DNA of 64,000 nucleotides from Oscillospiraceae bacterium (GCA_017398725.1 JAFQFA010000024.1:59912-123911); one strand, 5' to 3'; positions 16,799 through 25,860 are shown, counted from the stretch's first letter. Numbers and translations: made by a program. The notes: generated from the letters alone by a model not told the origin.

Positions 16799-17475
16799 TT
16801 TTCCAGCTTCTTTCCGATGATCTGCTTCATCTGCGTCAGCACTTGCTCCACATTCAAATCAGATGTATCCAGCAAAACCGCATCCTTTGCCTGCTTCAGC
16901 GGTGCAATCGGCCGGTTCATATCCTGATAATCCCGCTGCTGAATGTCCTTCAGGGTCTGCTCATAGCTGACCTTCTGCCCCTTGGCAAGCAGTTCCTCGG
17001 TGCGGCGCTTGGCCCGGACCTCCGCAGAAGCAGTCAGGAAGATCTTTACGGTAGCCTTAGGCAGCACCACAGTGCCGATATCCCGCCCGTCCATGATTAC
17101 ATTGTGTTTTTTTGCAACGCTGCGCTGCATATCCAAAAGCATATCCCGCACCACTTTATGGGCAGACACCAAGGATGCCTTCTGGGAGATATCCTGCGTG
17201 CGGATCTCGTCGGTGACATCCATGCCGTTCATGATCATATGCTGCTTGCCTTCTTCATCGTACTCAATGGCAACGGTCAGCTCGTCAATGTAGCGCTCCA
17301 CGCCGTCCACATCCTTCGGGCTGATGCCCAAAAGGTCCAAAAAGTATGCCACGGTGCGATAAATAGCACCGGTATCCACATAATGATAGCCTAACTCTTT
17401 TGCCAACGCCTTGGCGATGGTGCTTTTGCCTGCGCCGGCAGGGCCGTCAATGGCGACAGAAACAGTCTTTGCCAT
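16795..17475 (-). CDS. cmk: Cytidylate kinase
   Basis: Phosphorylates CMP/dCMP. The 226-residue protein from ATG 17475 (MAKTVSVAIDGPAGAGKST) has Walker A GPAGAGKST at 11-19, the YVDTGAIYRTVA block, MDGRDIGTVVLP and the lid AEVRAKRRTEEL, followed by QRDYQDMNRPIAPLKQA. I prefer the second ATG to the one at 17484 because AAGGAAGG lies 9 bases before it but almost touches the first. It overlaps ispH by four bases and follows the divergent sigma gene by 15 bases. The cmk-ispH-S1 order is typical of Clostridia. Confidence 0.93.
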   Translation of the reverse strand: MAKTVSVAIDGPAGAGKSTIAKALAKELGYHYVDTGAIYRTVAYFLDLLGISPKDVDGVERYIDELTVAIEYDEEGKQHMIMNGMDVTDEIRTQDISQKASLVSAHKVVRDMLLDMQRSVAKKHNVIMDGRDIGTVVLPKATVKIFLTASAEVRAKRRTEELLAKGQKVSYEQTLKDIQQRDYQDMNRPIAPLKQAKDAVLLDTSDLNVEQVLTQMKQIIGKKLEK

Positions 17476-17490
17476 ATTTTTCATCCTTCC

Positions 17491-18555
17491 TTAATCTTTC
17501 GTTTCCCGCAGTTTGCTTAAAGCGGATGCTTCTCTTGCCACAACCTCTTCCGGGCTGATCCCTAATCGGGCAGCCACTTGCTGGGGCTTCATGGGCAGGC
17601 CGCCCTCCAAGCCGTAGCGCAGAGAAATAAGCTGGGCATCCTCCGGTGTCAGCTGGGAAAGCAATTCGCTGATGCGCTGGCGCATCTGGAAATAAGCGGT
17701 ATCTTCCACCGCTTGATCTTCTTCCTGCGGAAGCTGCTCCGGCTCCGGCTGGGCAGCACGGCGCATCTGTCGGGTATTTTCCACCAACTGGGATAGCAGC
17801 AAGGTCTGCTGCAAAGAAAGGTGCAGTGCTTCCGCCAATTCTTCCGGTTCCGGATTTCTTCCCAGTTCTGTCAGCAGTCTTTCATCCACACTGCGGTAAT
17901 CTTCCATAGCCCGGCGCAGCATCTGACCGACGCCGGTAGCCTTTGCCTGCAAAAGCACCTGTCGCGCCATACAGAAGCGAACCTGCGCATCCCGGAAAGC
18001 TTCAAATTCTTCCGGCTCTGTGCAGAACGCTTCCACTGCATGCCACAGACCTACACTACCTTCCTGAATCAGGTCCAGCAGCATAACACCTTTTCCGGTA
18101 AATTCGCCGGACAATTCTACCACCCGACTCAGGGACAGTTCCACCAGCTTGGTATGGGCCTGCGTCGGCGCTTCCCCGCGCCTGTTGGCATCGCTGACCT
18201 CTTCGGCCACAAGCCGGACATCTCCGCAAACAGGGATGGCTGCCAACTCTTCCAGATACAGGCGCAGGGTGTCGTTTTCCTCCAGTCCGGTTACGGAAAA
18301 TCCCCCCCGCGCCAATTTTTCTTCCAACTGCAATCGGGTAGCGGTTTGTCCTCCCGGGGTAGGGATCTGCAGATTCTGCAGGTCTAATGTCACCTGCCGG
18401 GTCTGCAGTTGATCCAACGCTTCCTCCAACGCCGCCTCGGACTCTGCTTCGCTGACGGTCAGCAGCTGGGCGCCGGATACACATTGTCCGGGCAACACCG
18501 AATCCAAAAACAGTTCCAAGGGGTTCTGTTCAAATACAAATTCCAGTTCTGTCAT
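17491..18555 (-). CDS. Degenerate sigma-70-like protein
   Basis: A 354-residue protein with weak but clear sigma-70 organisation: region 2-like ELSLSRVVELSGEFTGKGVMLLDLIQEGSVGLWHAVEAF (split here only for reference to about 140-178), a middle helical part with NPEPEELAEALHLS, and a region 4-like LTPEDAQLISLRYGLEGG with PQQVAARLGISPEEV. The residues that normally melt and read the -10 element (RFSTYAxWWIRQ type) are absent, reading FRDAQVRFCMARQ, and the region 4 recognition helix lacks its usual arginines. It overlaps the canonical sigma gene by ATGA. It may bind core polymerase or the other sigma and not DNA. An unusual N-terminal 110 residues has no recognised domain. Confidence 0.7.
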   Translation of the reverse strand: MTELEFVFEQNPLELFLDSVLPGQCVSGAQLLTVSEAESEAALEEALDQLQTRQVTLDLQNLQIPTPGGQTATRLQLEEKLARGGFSVTGLEENDTLRLYLEELAAIPVCGDVRLVAEEVSDANRRGEAPTQAHTKLVELSLSRVVELSGEFTGKGVMLLDLIQEGSVGLWHAVEAFCTEPEEFEAFRDAQVRFCMARQVLLQAKATGVGQMLRRAMEDYRSVDERLLTELGRNPEPEELAEALHLSLQQTLLLSQLVENTRQMRRAAQPEPEQLPQEEDQAVEDTAYFQMRQRISELLSQLTPEDAQLISLRYGLEGGLPMKPQQVAARLGISPEEVVAREASALSKLRETKD

Positions 18556-19421
18556 TCCAAAAAGTCCTCCAAGCCGAGGTCTGTGCCTAATTTTTTCAGC
18601 CGCTGCAAAGCTTGCTGCTCGATCTGCCGGGACCGCTCCTTGGATATCTCCAATCGGTCCGCCACCTGCTGCAGGCTCATGGCCACGCCGTCATCCATAC
18701 CGAATCGCAGACGCAAAACCTCCTGCTGCCGGGGTGTCAGTTGCTGCAGCAAGCGATCTACGGTATGCTTCAGTTCCCGCCGCACCAATTCTTCCTGCGG
18801 CTGGGGCGCATGCAGGTCTTCCAAAAGCATCTGCAGGGTGCTATCGTCATTTTCTCCCGCAGGGGCATCCAAGGAACAAATCTGCGGTAACAACTCCAGC
18901 AATTTTTCCACCTTATCGGCTTCAATGCCGCTTTTTTGGGAAAGCTCCTGCGGCGTCGGTTCCTGACAATTCTCTTGCAGGAGCGCAGAACGGACCGCCA
19001 AAAGCTTGCGCATTTTTTCCATGGTGTGCATGGGCACCCGGATCACACCTGCGTGATTGAGAATGCACCGGGAAACACCTTGGCGGATCCACTTGGATGC
19101 ATAAGTAGAAAACCGGGTATTGCGGGTATAGTCAAATTTTCTTGCCGCCACCAAAAGGCCGATGCTGCCCTCTTGGATGAGATCCAGCAGTGGCACACCT
19201 CTGCCAACATATTCCCGGGCAACGGACACCACCAGCCGCAGATTGGAATTGACCATGGTGCGGATCGCGTCCTCATCGCCTCGGGCACAAGCCATGGCAA
19301 GACTGCGCTCCTGCTGCGGCGTCAGCAGAGGATACTGACGAATTTGATGCATGTAATGACCGATATCGTCCTCTGCCCCCGGCTGCGGGATATTCTCTTT
19401 TTCAAGAAGACCCTGCGTCAT
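18552..19421 (-). CDS. Compact RpoD-type sigma-70 factor
   Basis: A 289-residue sigma factor at the position next to dnaG where Firmicutes carry the primary sigma. It has region 1.2 (DDIGHYMHQIRQYPLLTPQQE, about 19-39), region 2 (NSNLRLVVSVAREYVGRG, LLDLIQEGSIGL, RFSTYASKWIRQGVSR), region 3 (RVPMHTMEKMRKL) and region 4 (LTPRQQEVLRLRFGMDDG, SLQQVADRLEISKERSRQIE, LQRLKKLG). It lacks region 1.1 and is shorter than usual primary sigmas (about 370). The start overlaps dnaG by ATGA. It is either the main sigma of the cell in short form or a close paralog; with only this window I cannot decide. Confidence 0.85.
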   Translation of the reverse strand: MTQGLLEKENIPQPGAEDDIGHYMHQIRQYPLLTPQQERSLAMACARGDEDAIRTMVNSNLRLVVSVAREYVGRGVPLLDLIQEGSIGLLVAARKFDYTRNTRFSTYASKWIRQGVSRCILNHAGVIRVPMHTMEKMRKLLAVRSALLQENCQEPTPQELSQKSGIEADKVEKLLELLPQICSLDAPAGENDDSTLQMLLEDLHAPQPQEELVRRELKHTVDRLLQQLTPRQQEVLRLRFGMDDGVAMSLQQVADRLEISKERSRQIEQQALQRLKKLGTDLGLEDFLE

Positions 19422-21157
19422 TGATATGTTCCCTTGCTTTCTTTGAGTTTGTTTTGCAGTGCCAGCAGATCATCGTCGCTGCTTTTGTTGTTTCTGCCGG
19501 ATTGCTGCTGCACGGTCCGGACGCAGTCCATAAAGGCTGTTTCGTTTACCGGAGACTGTAATCGGTGGCAAAGGCCTGCCACATGGGACATTTCTTCTTC
19601 CGAAAGGTCCTCCAGCACCCCGAGGCTGATATCCATACCCCGGCTGTGCCGCGTGGTCAGCTGGTCAAAGATCCTCCCAAACAGCCCCACAGAGAAGCTG
19701 CTGCCGCTAAGGCTGCCGCAACGGTCCAGAAGCGCCGGTTCTCGGAGGGCTTGCACCAGAATCTGTTCCTCCGCCATAGCGGATTTTACATTATCATAGC
19801 GGATAGAGCGGGCCTTCGGCTGCAATGCCTGAACCGGTGCCAAGTCGATCCGCTCCTGTTTTTTCTTTTCCCGGGCAAGGCGGCGCTTGAAGGCTTTATT
19901 GACCTCCAGCATCATGGATTCAAAGGAGATCTTGCCTGCATCCGCCACCCGATGGCCGTACACTTCCCGCTGGACCGCGCTGCCCAATGTGCAGATCAAT
20001 TCCGCCGCCTCATGGATAAAGCGGATCCGCTGATCGTCCAAACTCAGATCATACTTGCTGCGGATGGCATTGAGCTGGTATTCCACCCGGTTGGCAGAAT
20101 CTTCCAGCAACATTTTAAATTTATCCGGACCGAACTTATGCAAAAACTCGTCCGGGTCTTTGGCATCTTTCATTTGCAAAACCTTTACCCGGATCCCCAC
20201 CTTTTCCAGCATGGGGATTGCCCGCTGGGCTGCCCGCTGACCGGCTTCGTCACTATCGTAGGTCAGCACTACCTGCTCAGTGTAGCGGCTTAAAAGGGCC
20301 GCATGTTCATCGGTCAGGCTGGTGCCCAGAGATGCCACCGCATTATCAAAACCGTACTGGTGCAAGGTCACCACATCGATGTTGCCCTCCACCAAGATCA
20401 TATAGGGGAATTTTGTCTTTTTGGCAAGATTCAAGCCGAAAAGATTTCTTCGCTTATTAAAAATCAAAGTTTCGGAGGTGTTGAGATATTTGGGCTTGGA
20501 ATCATCCAGCACACGGCCGCCAAATCCAATTACGTTCCCCCGGACATCGATAATGGGGAACATCAGCCGGTTGCGGAAGCGGTCATAAATTCTGCCGTTC
20601 TTCTCACCCACCAGATCCGCATCCCGCAATTCCTGATCGGTATAGCCCTTTTTCTTCATGGCATCGACCAAGGCATTCCATGAATCGGGGGCAAAACCGA
20701 TACCGAAACGGGTCACGATGCTTTTGCTCAGGCCCCGTTTTTGCACATAGGCCAAGCATTCCCCGCCATTGGGCCCATAAAGCTGCTCATGGAAAAACCG
20801 GCCCGCCTCCTTCATCAGTGCCCACAGGCGCTCCTGCGCCCGGTAACGGCTCTGATACTGGTCATCCTCCGGCACCTGCATGCCTGCCCGCTGGGCCAGA
20901 TTGCGCACCGCGTCGGGGTAGCTCAACCCTTCGATCTCCATCATGAAATTGATGGCACCGCCGCCCTTATGGCAGCCGAAGCAATAGTAAATTCCTTTTT
21001 CGGGCGCCACGGAAAAAGACGCGGTCTTCTCGCCGTGGAAGGGGCAAAGCCCAAACATATTGCCGCCGGAGCGTTTCAGTGTCACATACTGCCCAACCAC
21101 ATCCTCAATGGGATTGCGGGCCACCACCTCATCGATAAAAGATGGAGGAAAAGCCAT
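19418..21157 (-). CDS. dnaG: DNA primase
   Basis: Makes RNA primers at the replication fork. The 579-residue protein has the zinc-binding domain (CPFHGEKTASF and YYCFGCHKGG; ligands C38, H41, C59, C62), the RNA-polymerase domain with FRNRLMFPI and GFGGRVLDDSKPKYLN, and a TOPRIM domain (ILVEGNIDVVTLHQYGFDNA, VVLTYDSDEAGQRAA, KDPDEFL). The C-terminal helicase-binding part is shorter and weakly conserved, as usual. An AAAGGAGG site precedes the ATG. Co-transcribed with the sigma genes, giving a version of the macromolecular synthesis operon. Confidence 0.94.
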   Translation of the reverse strand: MAFPPSFIDEVVARNPIEDVVGQYVTLKRSGGNMFGLCPFHGEKTASFSVAPEKGIYYCFGCHKGGGAINFMMEIEGLSYPDAVRNLAQRAGMQVPEDDQYQSRYRAQERLWALMKEAGRFFHEQLYGPNGGECLAYVQKRGLSKSIVTRFGIGFAPDSWNALVDAMKKKGYTDQELRDADLVGEKNGRIYDRFRNRLMFPIIDVRGNVIGFGGRVLDDSKPKYLNTSETLIFNKRRNLFGLNLAKKTKFPYMILVEGNIDVVTLHQYGFDNAVASLGTSLTDEHAALLSRYTEQVVLTYDSDEAGQRAAQRAIPMLEKVGIRVKVLQMKDAKDPDEFLHKFGPDKFKMLLEDSANRVEYQLNAIRSKYDLSLDDQRIRFIHEAAELICTLGSAVQREVYGHRVADAGKISFESMMLEVNKAFKRRLAREKKKQERIDLAPVQALQPKARSIRYDNVKSAMAEEQILVQALREPALLDRCGSLSGSSFSVGLFGRIFDQLTTRHSRGMDISLGVLEDLSEEEMSHVAGLCHRLQSPVNETAFMDCVRTVQQQSGRNNKSSDDDLLALQNKLKESKGTYQ

Positions 21158-21217
21158 ATCCGTGACCTCCTTTCTACAGGTTTATTTTCGCAACATAACA
21201 GGGGTATATTTCGTACA

Positions 21218-22225
21218 TTATCCCCGGACATGCCAGCCCATGGGAATAAAAATTTCCGTAAATTTATCCACCGCGTAGTTATCCGTCATGCCGGCAATAT
21301 AATCGCAAACGGTGCGTTCCATGCCGTCCAGCGAAAGTTGGGGCTGGAAATCTGCCGGAATGGCTTCCGGATGGTCCATATAATAGCCGTAAAGGCGCTT
21401 GAGCATATCCTTGGCTTTGGTTTCTTCTCCCTTTGCCACCGGGTTACGGTAGACCCGCTCAAACATAAAACTGCGCAGCTCCTGCAGCGCCTGCTCCACT
21501 TGGGGCGTGGCGCAGATTCTGCCCGCTTCCCGGGAAGAATCGATGATATCGCACACCAGTGTGTTGATCCGCTGGCTGTGGCTTTTTCCAAGAATCTTGG
21601 AAATGCTTTGGGGGATGTCCGCATTGGTCAAAATCCCCGCCCGGATGGCATCGTCGATATCATGGTTCACATAGGCGATCTGGTCAGCCCGGCGGATCAA
21701 CTGCCCTTCCTGTGTTTCGGGGATCTGGTCGCCGGTATGTCCTAAAATCGCCATGCGGACTTCGTAAGTAAGATTCAATCCCTCGCCGCCGTTTTCCAAA
21801 AGGTCCACCACCCGCAAACTCTGCTCATTATGGCGGAAGGGCTTGCCGATGCACTCAGAAAGCGCCCCCTCGCCGGCATGACCGAAGGGGGTATGGCCCA
21901 AATCATGACCCATGGCACCGGCTTCTGCCAGATCTTCATTCAAGTGCAAGGCTCTTGCCATGGTCCGGGCGATCCGCGCCACCTCCAACGTATGGGTCAT
22001 GCGGGTACGGTAATGATCGCCCTCCGGCTGCAGAAATACTTGGGTCTTATGCATCAGCCGGCGAAAGGCTTTGCAATGGACGATCCGGTCTGTATCCCGC
22101 TGGTAGCAGGTGCGCACATCCAAGAGGGGATCTTCCTGCGGGTGGAGCCTGCCCCGGCTCTCGTCGGAAAAGGCTGCGTAGGGGGATAATATTTCGTGCT
22201 CCCGCTGTTCCAACAATTTACGCAT
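21218..22225 (-). CDS. dGTP triphosphohydrolase-like HD-domain protein
   Basis: A 335-residue HD-superfamily protein of the dNTP triphosphohydrolase group, which hydrolyses dNTPs to nucleoside and tripolyphosphate. It opens with SPYAAFSDESRGRLHPQ and RDTDRIVHCKAFRRLMHKTQVF, typical of the family, and has the metal motif H78 (TRMTHTLEVA), H107-D108 (GHDLGHTPFGHAGE) and a later D in DIDDAIRAG. It lies directly upstream of dnaG, as in many Clostridia, 60 bases away. It overlaps yigZ-like by 8 bases. A role in dNTP pool control is inferred; substrate preference is not visible. Confidence 0.9.
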   Translation of the reverse strand: MRKLLEQREHEILSPYAAFSDESRGRLHPQEDPLLDVRTCYQRDTDRIVHCKAFRRLMHKTQVFLQPEGDHYRTRMTHTLEVARIARTMARALHLNEDLAEAGAMGHDLGHTPFGHAGEGALSECIGKPFRHNEQSLRVVDLLENGGEGLNLTYEVRMAILGHTGDQIPETQEGQLIRRADQIAYVNHDIDDAIRAGILTNADIPQSISKILGKSHSQRINTLVCDIIDSSREAGRICATPQVEQALQELRSFMFERVYRNPVAKGEETKAKDMLKRLYGYYMDHPEAIPADFQPQLSLDGMERTVCDYIAGMTDNYAVDKFTEIFIPMGWHVRG

Positions 22226-22871
22226 TTTCTTCCTCCTGTGTTACGGGGAATGCCCGGTATTCTTCTGCGATTTCCAGCGCATCTACCGTTGCGGCGGTCA
22301 TATCTGTCAGTTTATCCAGAAACGCCTGTTTTTTCGGCTTCGCAACGAGGATCTCCAGCTCCACCTCGGAGCCGAAATCCGTTTTGCGGATCACGCCGCC
22401 GAAGGCTTCCACTTCCAATTTTACCCGTTCGTAATAAGTATAGGGGCATGGCACATACAGCACCGTCCACACCCGCTTCATGGATTTGCCTGCCGCATCG
22501 ATGGCGATCTTGGCACCCTTCGTATAGGCACGAACCAAGCCGCCTGCGCCTAAAAGAATGCCGCCAAAGTAGCGGGTGACCACGCACACCACATTATAAA
22601 GCTGTTCCCGCTGCAACACCTGCATCATGGGATTGCCGGCAGTGCCGCCGGGCTCTCCGTCATCAGAAAAGCGCATAGCGCCATCCCGGATCACATAGGC
22701 CCAGCAGTTATGGCTGGCATCGTAATGCAGCTTTTTCATTTCTTGTATTTTGGAAAGGGCTTCTTCCTCAGACTCTACGCACCAGATTCTGCCGATGAAA
22801 CGGGATTTTTTCTCGGTAAATTCCGCTTCACCGTAGCCGGTGGGTACCAGATATTCGTCCAAGCTCAGCAC
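22218..22871 (-). CDS. YigZ/IMPACT family protein (UPF0029)
   Basis: A 217-residue protein of the YigZ family, related to the eukaryotic translation regulator IMPACT. It has FTEKKSRFIGRIWCVES, ASHNCWAYVIRDG, RFSDDGEPGGTAGNPMM and RYFGGILLGAGGLVRAY, the family's conserved core, followed by a small C-terminal ferredoxin-like domain (VELEILVAKPKKQAFLDKL). It overlaps hflX by 7 bases and dgt-like by 8, so these three are read as one unit. Biochemical function in bacteria is poorly known; binding of nucleic acid or ribosomes is a family-based guess. Confidence 0.9.
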   Translation of the reverse strand: MLSLDEYLVPTGYGEAEFTEKKSRFIGRIWCVESEEEALSKIQEMKKLHYDASHNCWAYVIRDGAMRFSDDGEPGGTAGNPMMQVLQREQLYNVVCVVTRYFGGILLGAGGLVRAYTKGAKIAIDAAGKSMKRVWTVLYVPCPYTYYERVKLEVEAFGGVIRKTDFGSEVELEILVAKPKKQAFLDKLTDMTAATVDALEIAEEYRAFPVTQEEENA

Positions 22872-24130
22872 TCCTTCGTCACATAGTCTTTTAGCCTTCC
22901 GTACAAAATAGGATCCAAAACAGCTTCCACGCAGATCCCTTCGGCGGTATAATCCACATTCAGAACCTGTGCGCCGCTATGCAGGGTCTCCACCATGCCG
23001 CCCATGGAGTAAGGCAAGGTAACCACCACATGGTGGCGGCTGTGGCCCAAGGCCGCTTCAATGGCCTGCAAAAGGACATCCATTCCCCGTCCGGTGGCGG
23101 CGGAAATCTTCACCACATCCTCCCCGACGGGAATTTCCTCCGGGGTGACCAGATCCGACTTGTTATACAGCCGCAGTACCCGGGTGCCGGGCTTTGCCAA
23201 TTTGGCGATGAGCCGGTCCACGACGGCGATCTGCTCTTCCCGGTTAGGATCGGCAGAATCGATCACATGGAGCAAAAGATCTGCATATTCCAGCTCTTCC
23301 AAGGTGGCCCGGAAGGCATCTACCAGATGGTGGGGCAGCTTTGCGATAAAGCCAACGGTATCGGAAAGCACCACATCCAGATTATCCGATACATGCAGCT
23401 GCCGGGAGGTGGTATCCAAGGTGTCGAACAGCCGGTTATTGGCAGGAATGCCCGCACCGGTCAATTGGTTCAAAAGGGTGGATTTGCCGGCGTTGGTATA
23501 GCCCACGATCGCAACCACCGGTACGGAATTTTTAATGCGCCGTTCCCGCTGGACACCCCGGACCTGCCGCACCTGCTCCAATTCCGACTGAAGCCGGGCG
23601 ATCCGCTCCCGGATATGCCGCCGATCGGATTCCAGTTTGGTCTCACCGGGGCCCCGGGTACCGATGCCGCCGCCCTGCCGGGAAAGGCTCTTACCCATAC
23701 CGGACAGCCGGGGCAGCAGATATTTATACTGGGCAAGCTCCACCTGCAGGCGGCCTTCCCGGGTCTTCGCCCGCTGGGCAAAAATATCCAGAATCAACGC
23801 GCTGCGATCCAGCACGGTCACGCCTAAAATCTCTTCCAGCGCCCGGATATGGCCGGGGGAAAGCTCGTTATCAAACACCGCCATGGTAGACTGGGTGGCT
23901 TCAATGAGCATCCGTACTTCCTGCGCCTTACCTTCACCGATGAAGCTATGGGAATCGGGGGTGTGGCGATTTTGCAGGATCTTGCCGGTGCAGAAACCGC
24001 CGGCGGTTTCCAGCAGGGCTTCCAGCTCTTCCAAGGTCTCATCGGTGGCGGTTTGCGCCTTTGTAAAACAGTCTGCGTTCAGGCCTACCAGCACCGCTCG
24101 CTCCTGTGTCACTTCGTAATTGTGTTCCAT
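22865..24130 (-). CDS. hflX: Ribosome-associated GTPase HflX
   Basis: A GTPase that splits stalled or hibernating 50S/70S ribosomes. The 421-residue protein has the N-terminal HflX domain (FIGEGKAQEVR, VFDNELSPGHIRALEE, TVLDRSALILDIFAQRA, RLSGMGKSLSRQGGGIGTRG), a helical linker rich in RIARLQSELEQVR, and the GTPase domain with G1 GYTNAGKS (about 205-212), DTVGF and NKSDL. A 50-residue C-terminal part follows (VVTLPYSMGGMVETLHSG). It is the first gene of the long minus-strand block that runs to ispH-S1 and has its own promoter 40 bases upstream. Confidence 0.94.
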   Translation of the reverse strand: MEHNYEVTQERAVLVGLNADCFTKAQTATDETLEELEALLETAGGFCTGKILQNRHTPDSHSFIGEGKAQEVRMLIEATQSTMAVFDNELSPGHIRALEEILGVTVLDRSALILDIFAQRAKTREGRLQVELAQYKYLLPRLSGMGKSLSRQGGGIGTRGPGETKLESDRRHIRERIARLQSELEQVRQVRGVQRERRIKNSVPVVAIVGYTNAGKSTLLNQLTGAGIPANNRLFDTLDTTSRQLHVSDNLDVVLSDTVGFIAKLPHHLVDAFRATLEELEYADLLLHVIDSADPNREEQIAVVDRLIAKLAKPGTRVLRLYNKSDLVTPEEIPVGEDVVKISAATGRGMDVLLQAIEAALGHSRHHVVVTLPYSMGGMVETLHSGAQVLNVDYTAEGICVEAVLDPILYGRLKDYVTKEC

Positions 24131-24170
24131 AATTCCTCCGGGGTACTACTTCCCCATTTTCATTCAGTAT

Positions 24171-24200
24171 ATTATAACACATGATGTACCGAATACACAA
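24171..24200 (-). promoter_or_regulatory. Promoter of the hflX-to-dnaG block
   Basis: Minus-strand TTGTGT (24200-24195) and exact TATAAT (24176-24171) with an 18-base spacer. Confidence 0.65.
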
Positions 24201-24210
24201 CCTTTTTTGA

Positions 24211-24247
24211 AGAAAAAAGAAAAACCCGCACCGAACGGTGCGGGTTT
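24211..24247 (-). terminator. Intrinsic terminator after rpmE
   Basis: Eleven-base stem (24222-24232 with 24237-24247), GAAC/GTTC loop, then TTTTTCTTTTTTC on the minus strand. Confidence 0.88.
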
Positions 24248-24252
24248 GATTC

Positions 24253-24453
24253 TTACTTCAGACCGAAGCGCTTGTTGAAACGATCGACACGTCCACCGGT
24301 GTCAACCAGCTTCTGCTTGCCGGTATAGAAAGGGTGGCACTTGGAGCAGATCTCAACTCTGATCTCCTTCTTGGTGGAGCCGGTGGTAAAGGTGTTACCG
24401 CAGGCGCAGCGAATTGTGGTCTGTTCGTACTCGGGATGGATGCCTTCTCTCAT
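24253..24453 (-). CDS. rpmE: 50S ribosomal protein L31 (zinc-binding type)
   Basis: A 66-residue ribosomal protein. The start is the ATG at 24453 ([16 protein letters not shown]), the invariant L31 start, with a GAGGTG-type site. Cysteines C16, C18, C36 and C39 (CACG and [10 protein letters not shown]) make it the zinc-containing form, not the Cys-free YtiA form used in zinc shortage. It ends [21 protein letters not shown]-like as the family does. Single gene with its own promoter and a strong terminator. The roughly 60-base leader could hold autoregulation, but no motif was recognised. Confidence 0.95.
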   Translation of the reverse strand: MREGIHPEYEQTTIRCACGNTFTTGSTKKEIRVEICSKCHPFYTGKQKLVDTGGRVDRFNKRFGLK

Positions 24454-24519
24454 TTTGTTCACCTCTTTCTCGTCATGTAAAAGGGCATAGTTGCCCCAGC
24501 AATCTTTAATCGCCCGGAT

Positions 24520-24548
24520 ATCATAACACATTCATTTTCCAATTGCAA
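24520..24548 (-). promoter_or_regulatory. Promoter of rpmE
   Basis: Minus-strand TTGCAA (24548-24543), 17 bases, TATGAT (24525-24520). Confidence 0.72.
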
Positions 24549-24575
24549 GTACTTTTTTATAAAAATAGCAAGAAA

Positions 24576-25799
24576 TTAGAAGCTCCATTCACCGTTTTTG
24601 AAAATTTCTACGTTTTTTCCATCCCGGGTGGTGGCTGTAATGGACATGCTGTCGCAGCCGATCATGAAATCTTCATGGATCATAGAATCGTTGATGCCCA
24701 GTTTGCGGCATTCTTCCAAAGTCATATCGTGGTGGCCGGCGATGGTATCGGCATAGCCCATACCCATGGCTAAGTGACAGGAAGCGTTCTCATCAAACAA
24801 CGTATTGTAGAACAGCAGACCGCTTTGAGCAATGGGGCTGCTCTCCGGCACTAAGGCACATTCCCCCAGATAAGCAGCGCCCTCGTCCATGGAAAGCATC
24901 GTGGCAAGCAGCTCCGCTCCCACTTCCGCACCGGAGGATACCGCCTTGCCGCCTTCAAAACGGATCCAGAACTTATCGATGATCTGACCCTGATAGGAAA
25001 GGGGCTTAGTGGAATAAACAATGCCCTCTGCCTTGCCCCGCATGGGAGAAATAAAGCACTCCTCCGTAGGGATATTGGGATTGAACCAGATATTCTGCTT
25101 GCTCTTTTCTGCGCCGCCGCAGAATACTGCTTGGGGAATCATGCCCACGGTCAGGTCGGTACCGTTATCGGCGGTGTAGTGCAGGCTCTCGATGCCCAAG
25201 CTGTTAAGGTAGTCGCACCGCTTCTTCAAATCGGCGTTATGGGCCTGCCATGCGGCGATAGGGTCTTCCGTAACACGAGAGGTGGACAGGATCGCTTCCC
25301 AAAGCTTTTCCATGGCTTTCCCCTTAGGCATTCCCGGGAACACTTTCTTTGCCCATGCCGCGCCGGGTACAGCGGCGATGCACCACTGCTGCACCCCCTC
25401 CAACGCATCCTTATAAGGTTTAATAATCGGATGGATCGCTTGACGGGACTTGGAAAGCTTTTCCATGTTCATGCCCTTCAGGCCATCAGGGTCTTCGGAT
25501 ATCAAATGGATCACGCAAGGCACCACATCGGCATTATGCTGATACTTCGCTTTCTGCCATTCGGTGACGGTAGAAAGGGTCTTCATGCTCTGATAACGGA
25601 CATGGATCTTGGCAAGGGGCTGATAATTCCACTCTACGGTGACTTTCTTGGCTTTTGCCTTATAAGCCTCCTCCACCACCATCTGCACAAACTCCGGCTG
25701 GTCCAGATCTGCGTGGATGATCACTTCCTGCCCTTTTTGCACATTGACGCCGCTTTGCACAATGAGCTTGGCGTAGGCTCTTAAAACAGTCTTTTTCAT
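24576..25799 (-). CDS. M29 family aminopeptidase (AmpS/PepS-like)
   Basis: A 407-residue cytosolic metallo-aminopeptidase that trims N-terminal residues from peptides. Family blocks are LRAYAKLIVQSGVNVQKGQEV, KAKKVTVEWNYQP, RQAIHPIIKPYKDALEG, HYTADNGTDLTVGM, NPNIPTEECFISPMRGKAEGIV, and the metal-site region GECALVPESSPIAQSGLLFY, FDENASCHLAMGMGY and MIHEDFMIG. Start chosen at ATG 25799 (MKKTV), which has AAAGGAG 9 bases upstream; the GTG three codons earlier lies too close to that site. It is a single gene with its own promoter, divergent from the methyltransferase gene. Confidence 0.92.
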   Translation of the reverse strand: MKKTVLRAYAKLIVQSGVNVQKGQEVIIHADLDQPEFVQMVVEEAYKAKAKKVTVEWNYQPLAKIHVRYQSMKTLSTVTEWQKAKYQHNADVVPCVIHLISEDPDGLKGMNMEKLSKSRQAIHPIIKPYKDALEGVQQWCIAAVPGAAWAKKVFPGMPKGKAMEKLWEAILSTSRVTEDPIAAWQAHNADLKKRCDYLNSLGIESLHYTADNGTDLTVGMIPQAVFCGGAEKSKQNIWFNPNIPTEECFISPMRGKAEGIVYSTKPLSYQGQIIDKFWIRFEGGKAVSSGAEVGAELLATMLSMDEGAAYLGECALVPESSPIAQSGLLFYNTLFDENASCHLAMGMGYADTIAGHHDMTLEECRKLGINDSMIHEDFMIGCDSMSITATTRDGKNVEIFKNGEWSF

Positions 25800-25829
25800 A
25801 GCGCACACTCCTTTTATATGATGATAACC

Positions 25830-25858
25830 AGTTTACAGGAAATCCTTTCATCCGTCAA
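25830..25858 (-). promoter_or_regulatory. Promoter of the M29 aminopeptidase gene
   Basis: Minus-strand TTGACG (25858-25853), 17 bases, TAAACT (25835-25830). Confidence 0.65.
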
Positions 25859-25860
25859 GC

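Noticed and set aside
15017-16927. A 636-codon plus-strand frame opposite ispH-S1
   Set aside because: Antisense shadow; no coherent domain and stops at no sensible boundary.
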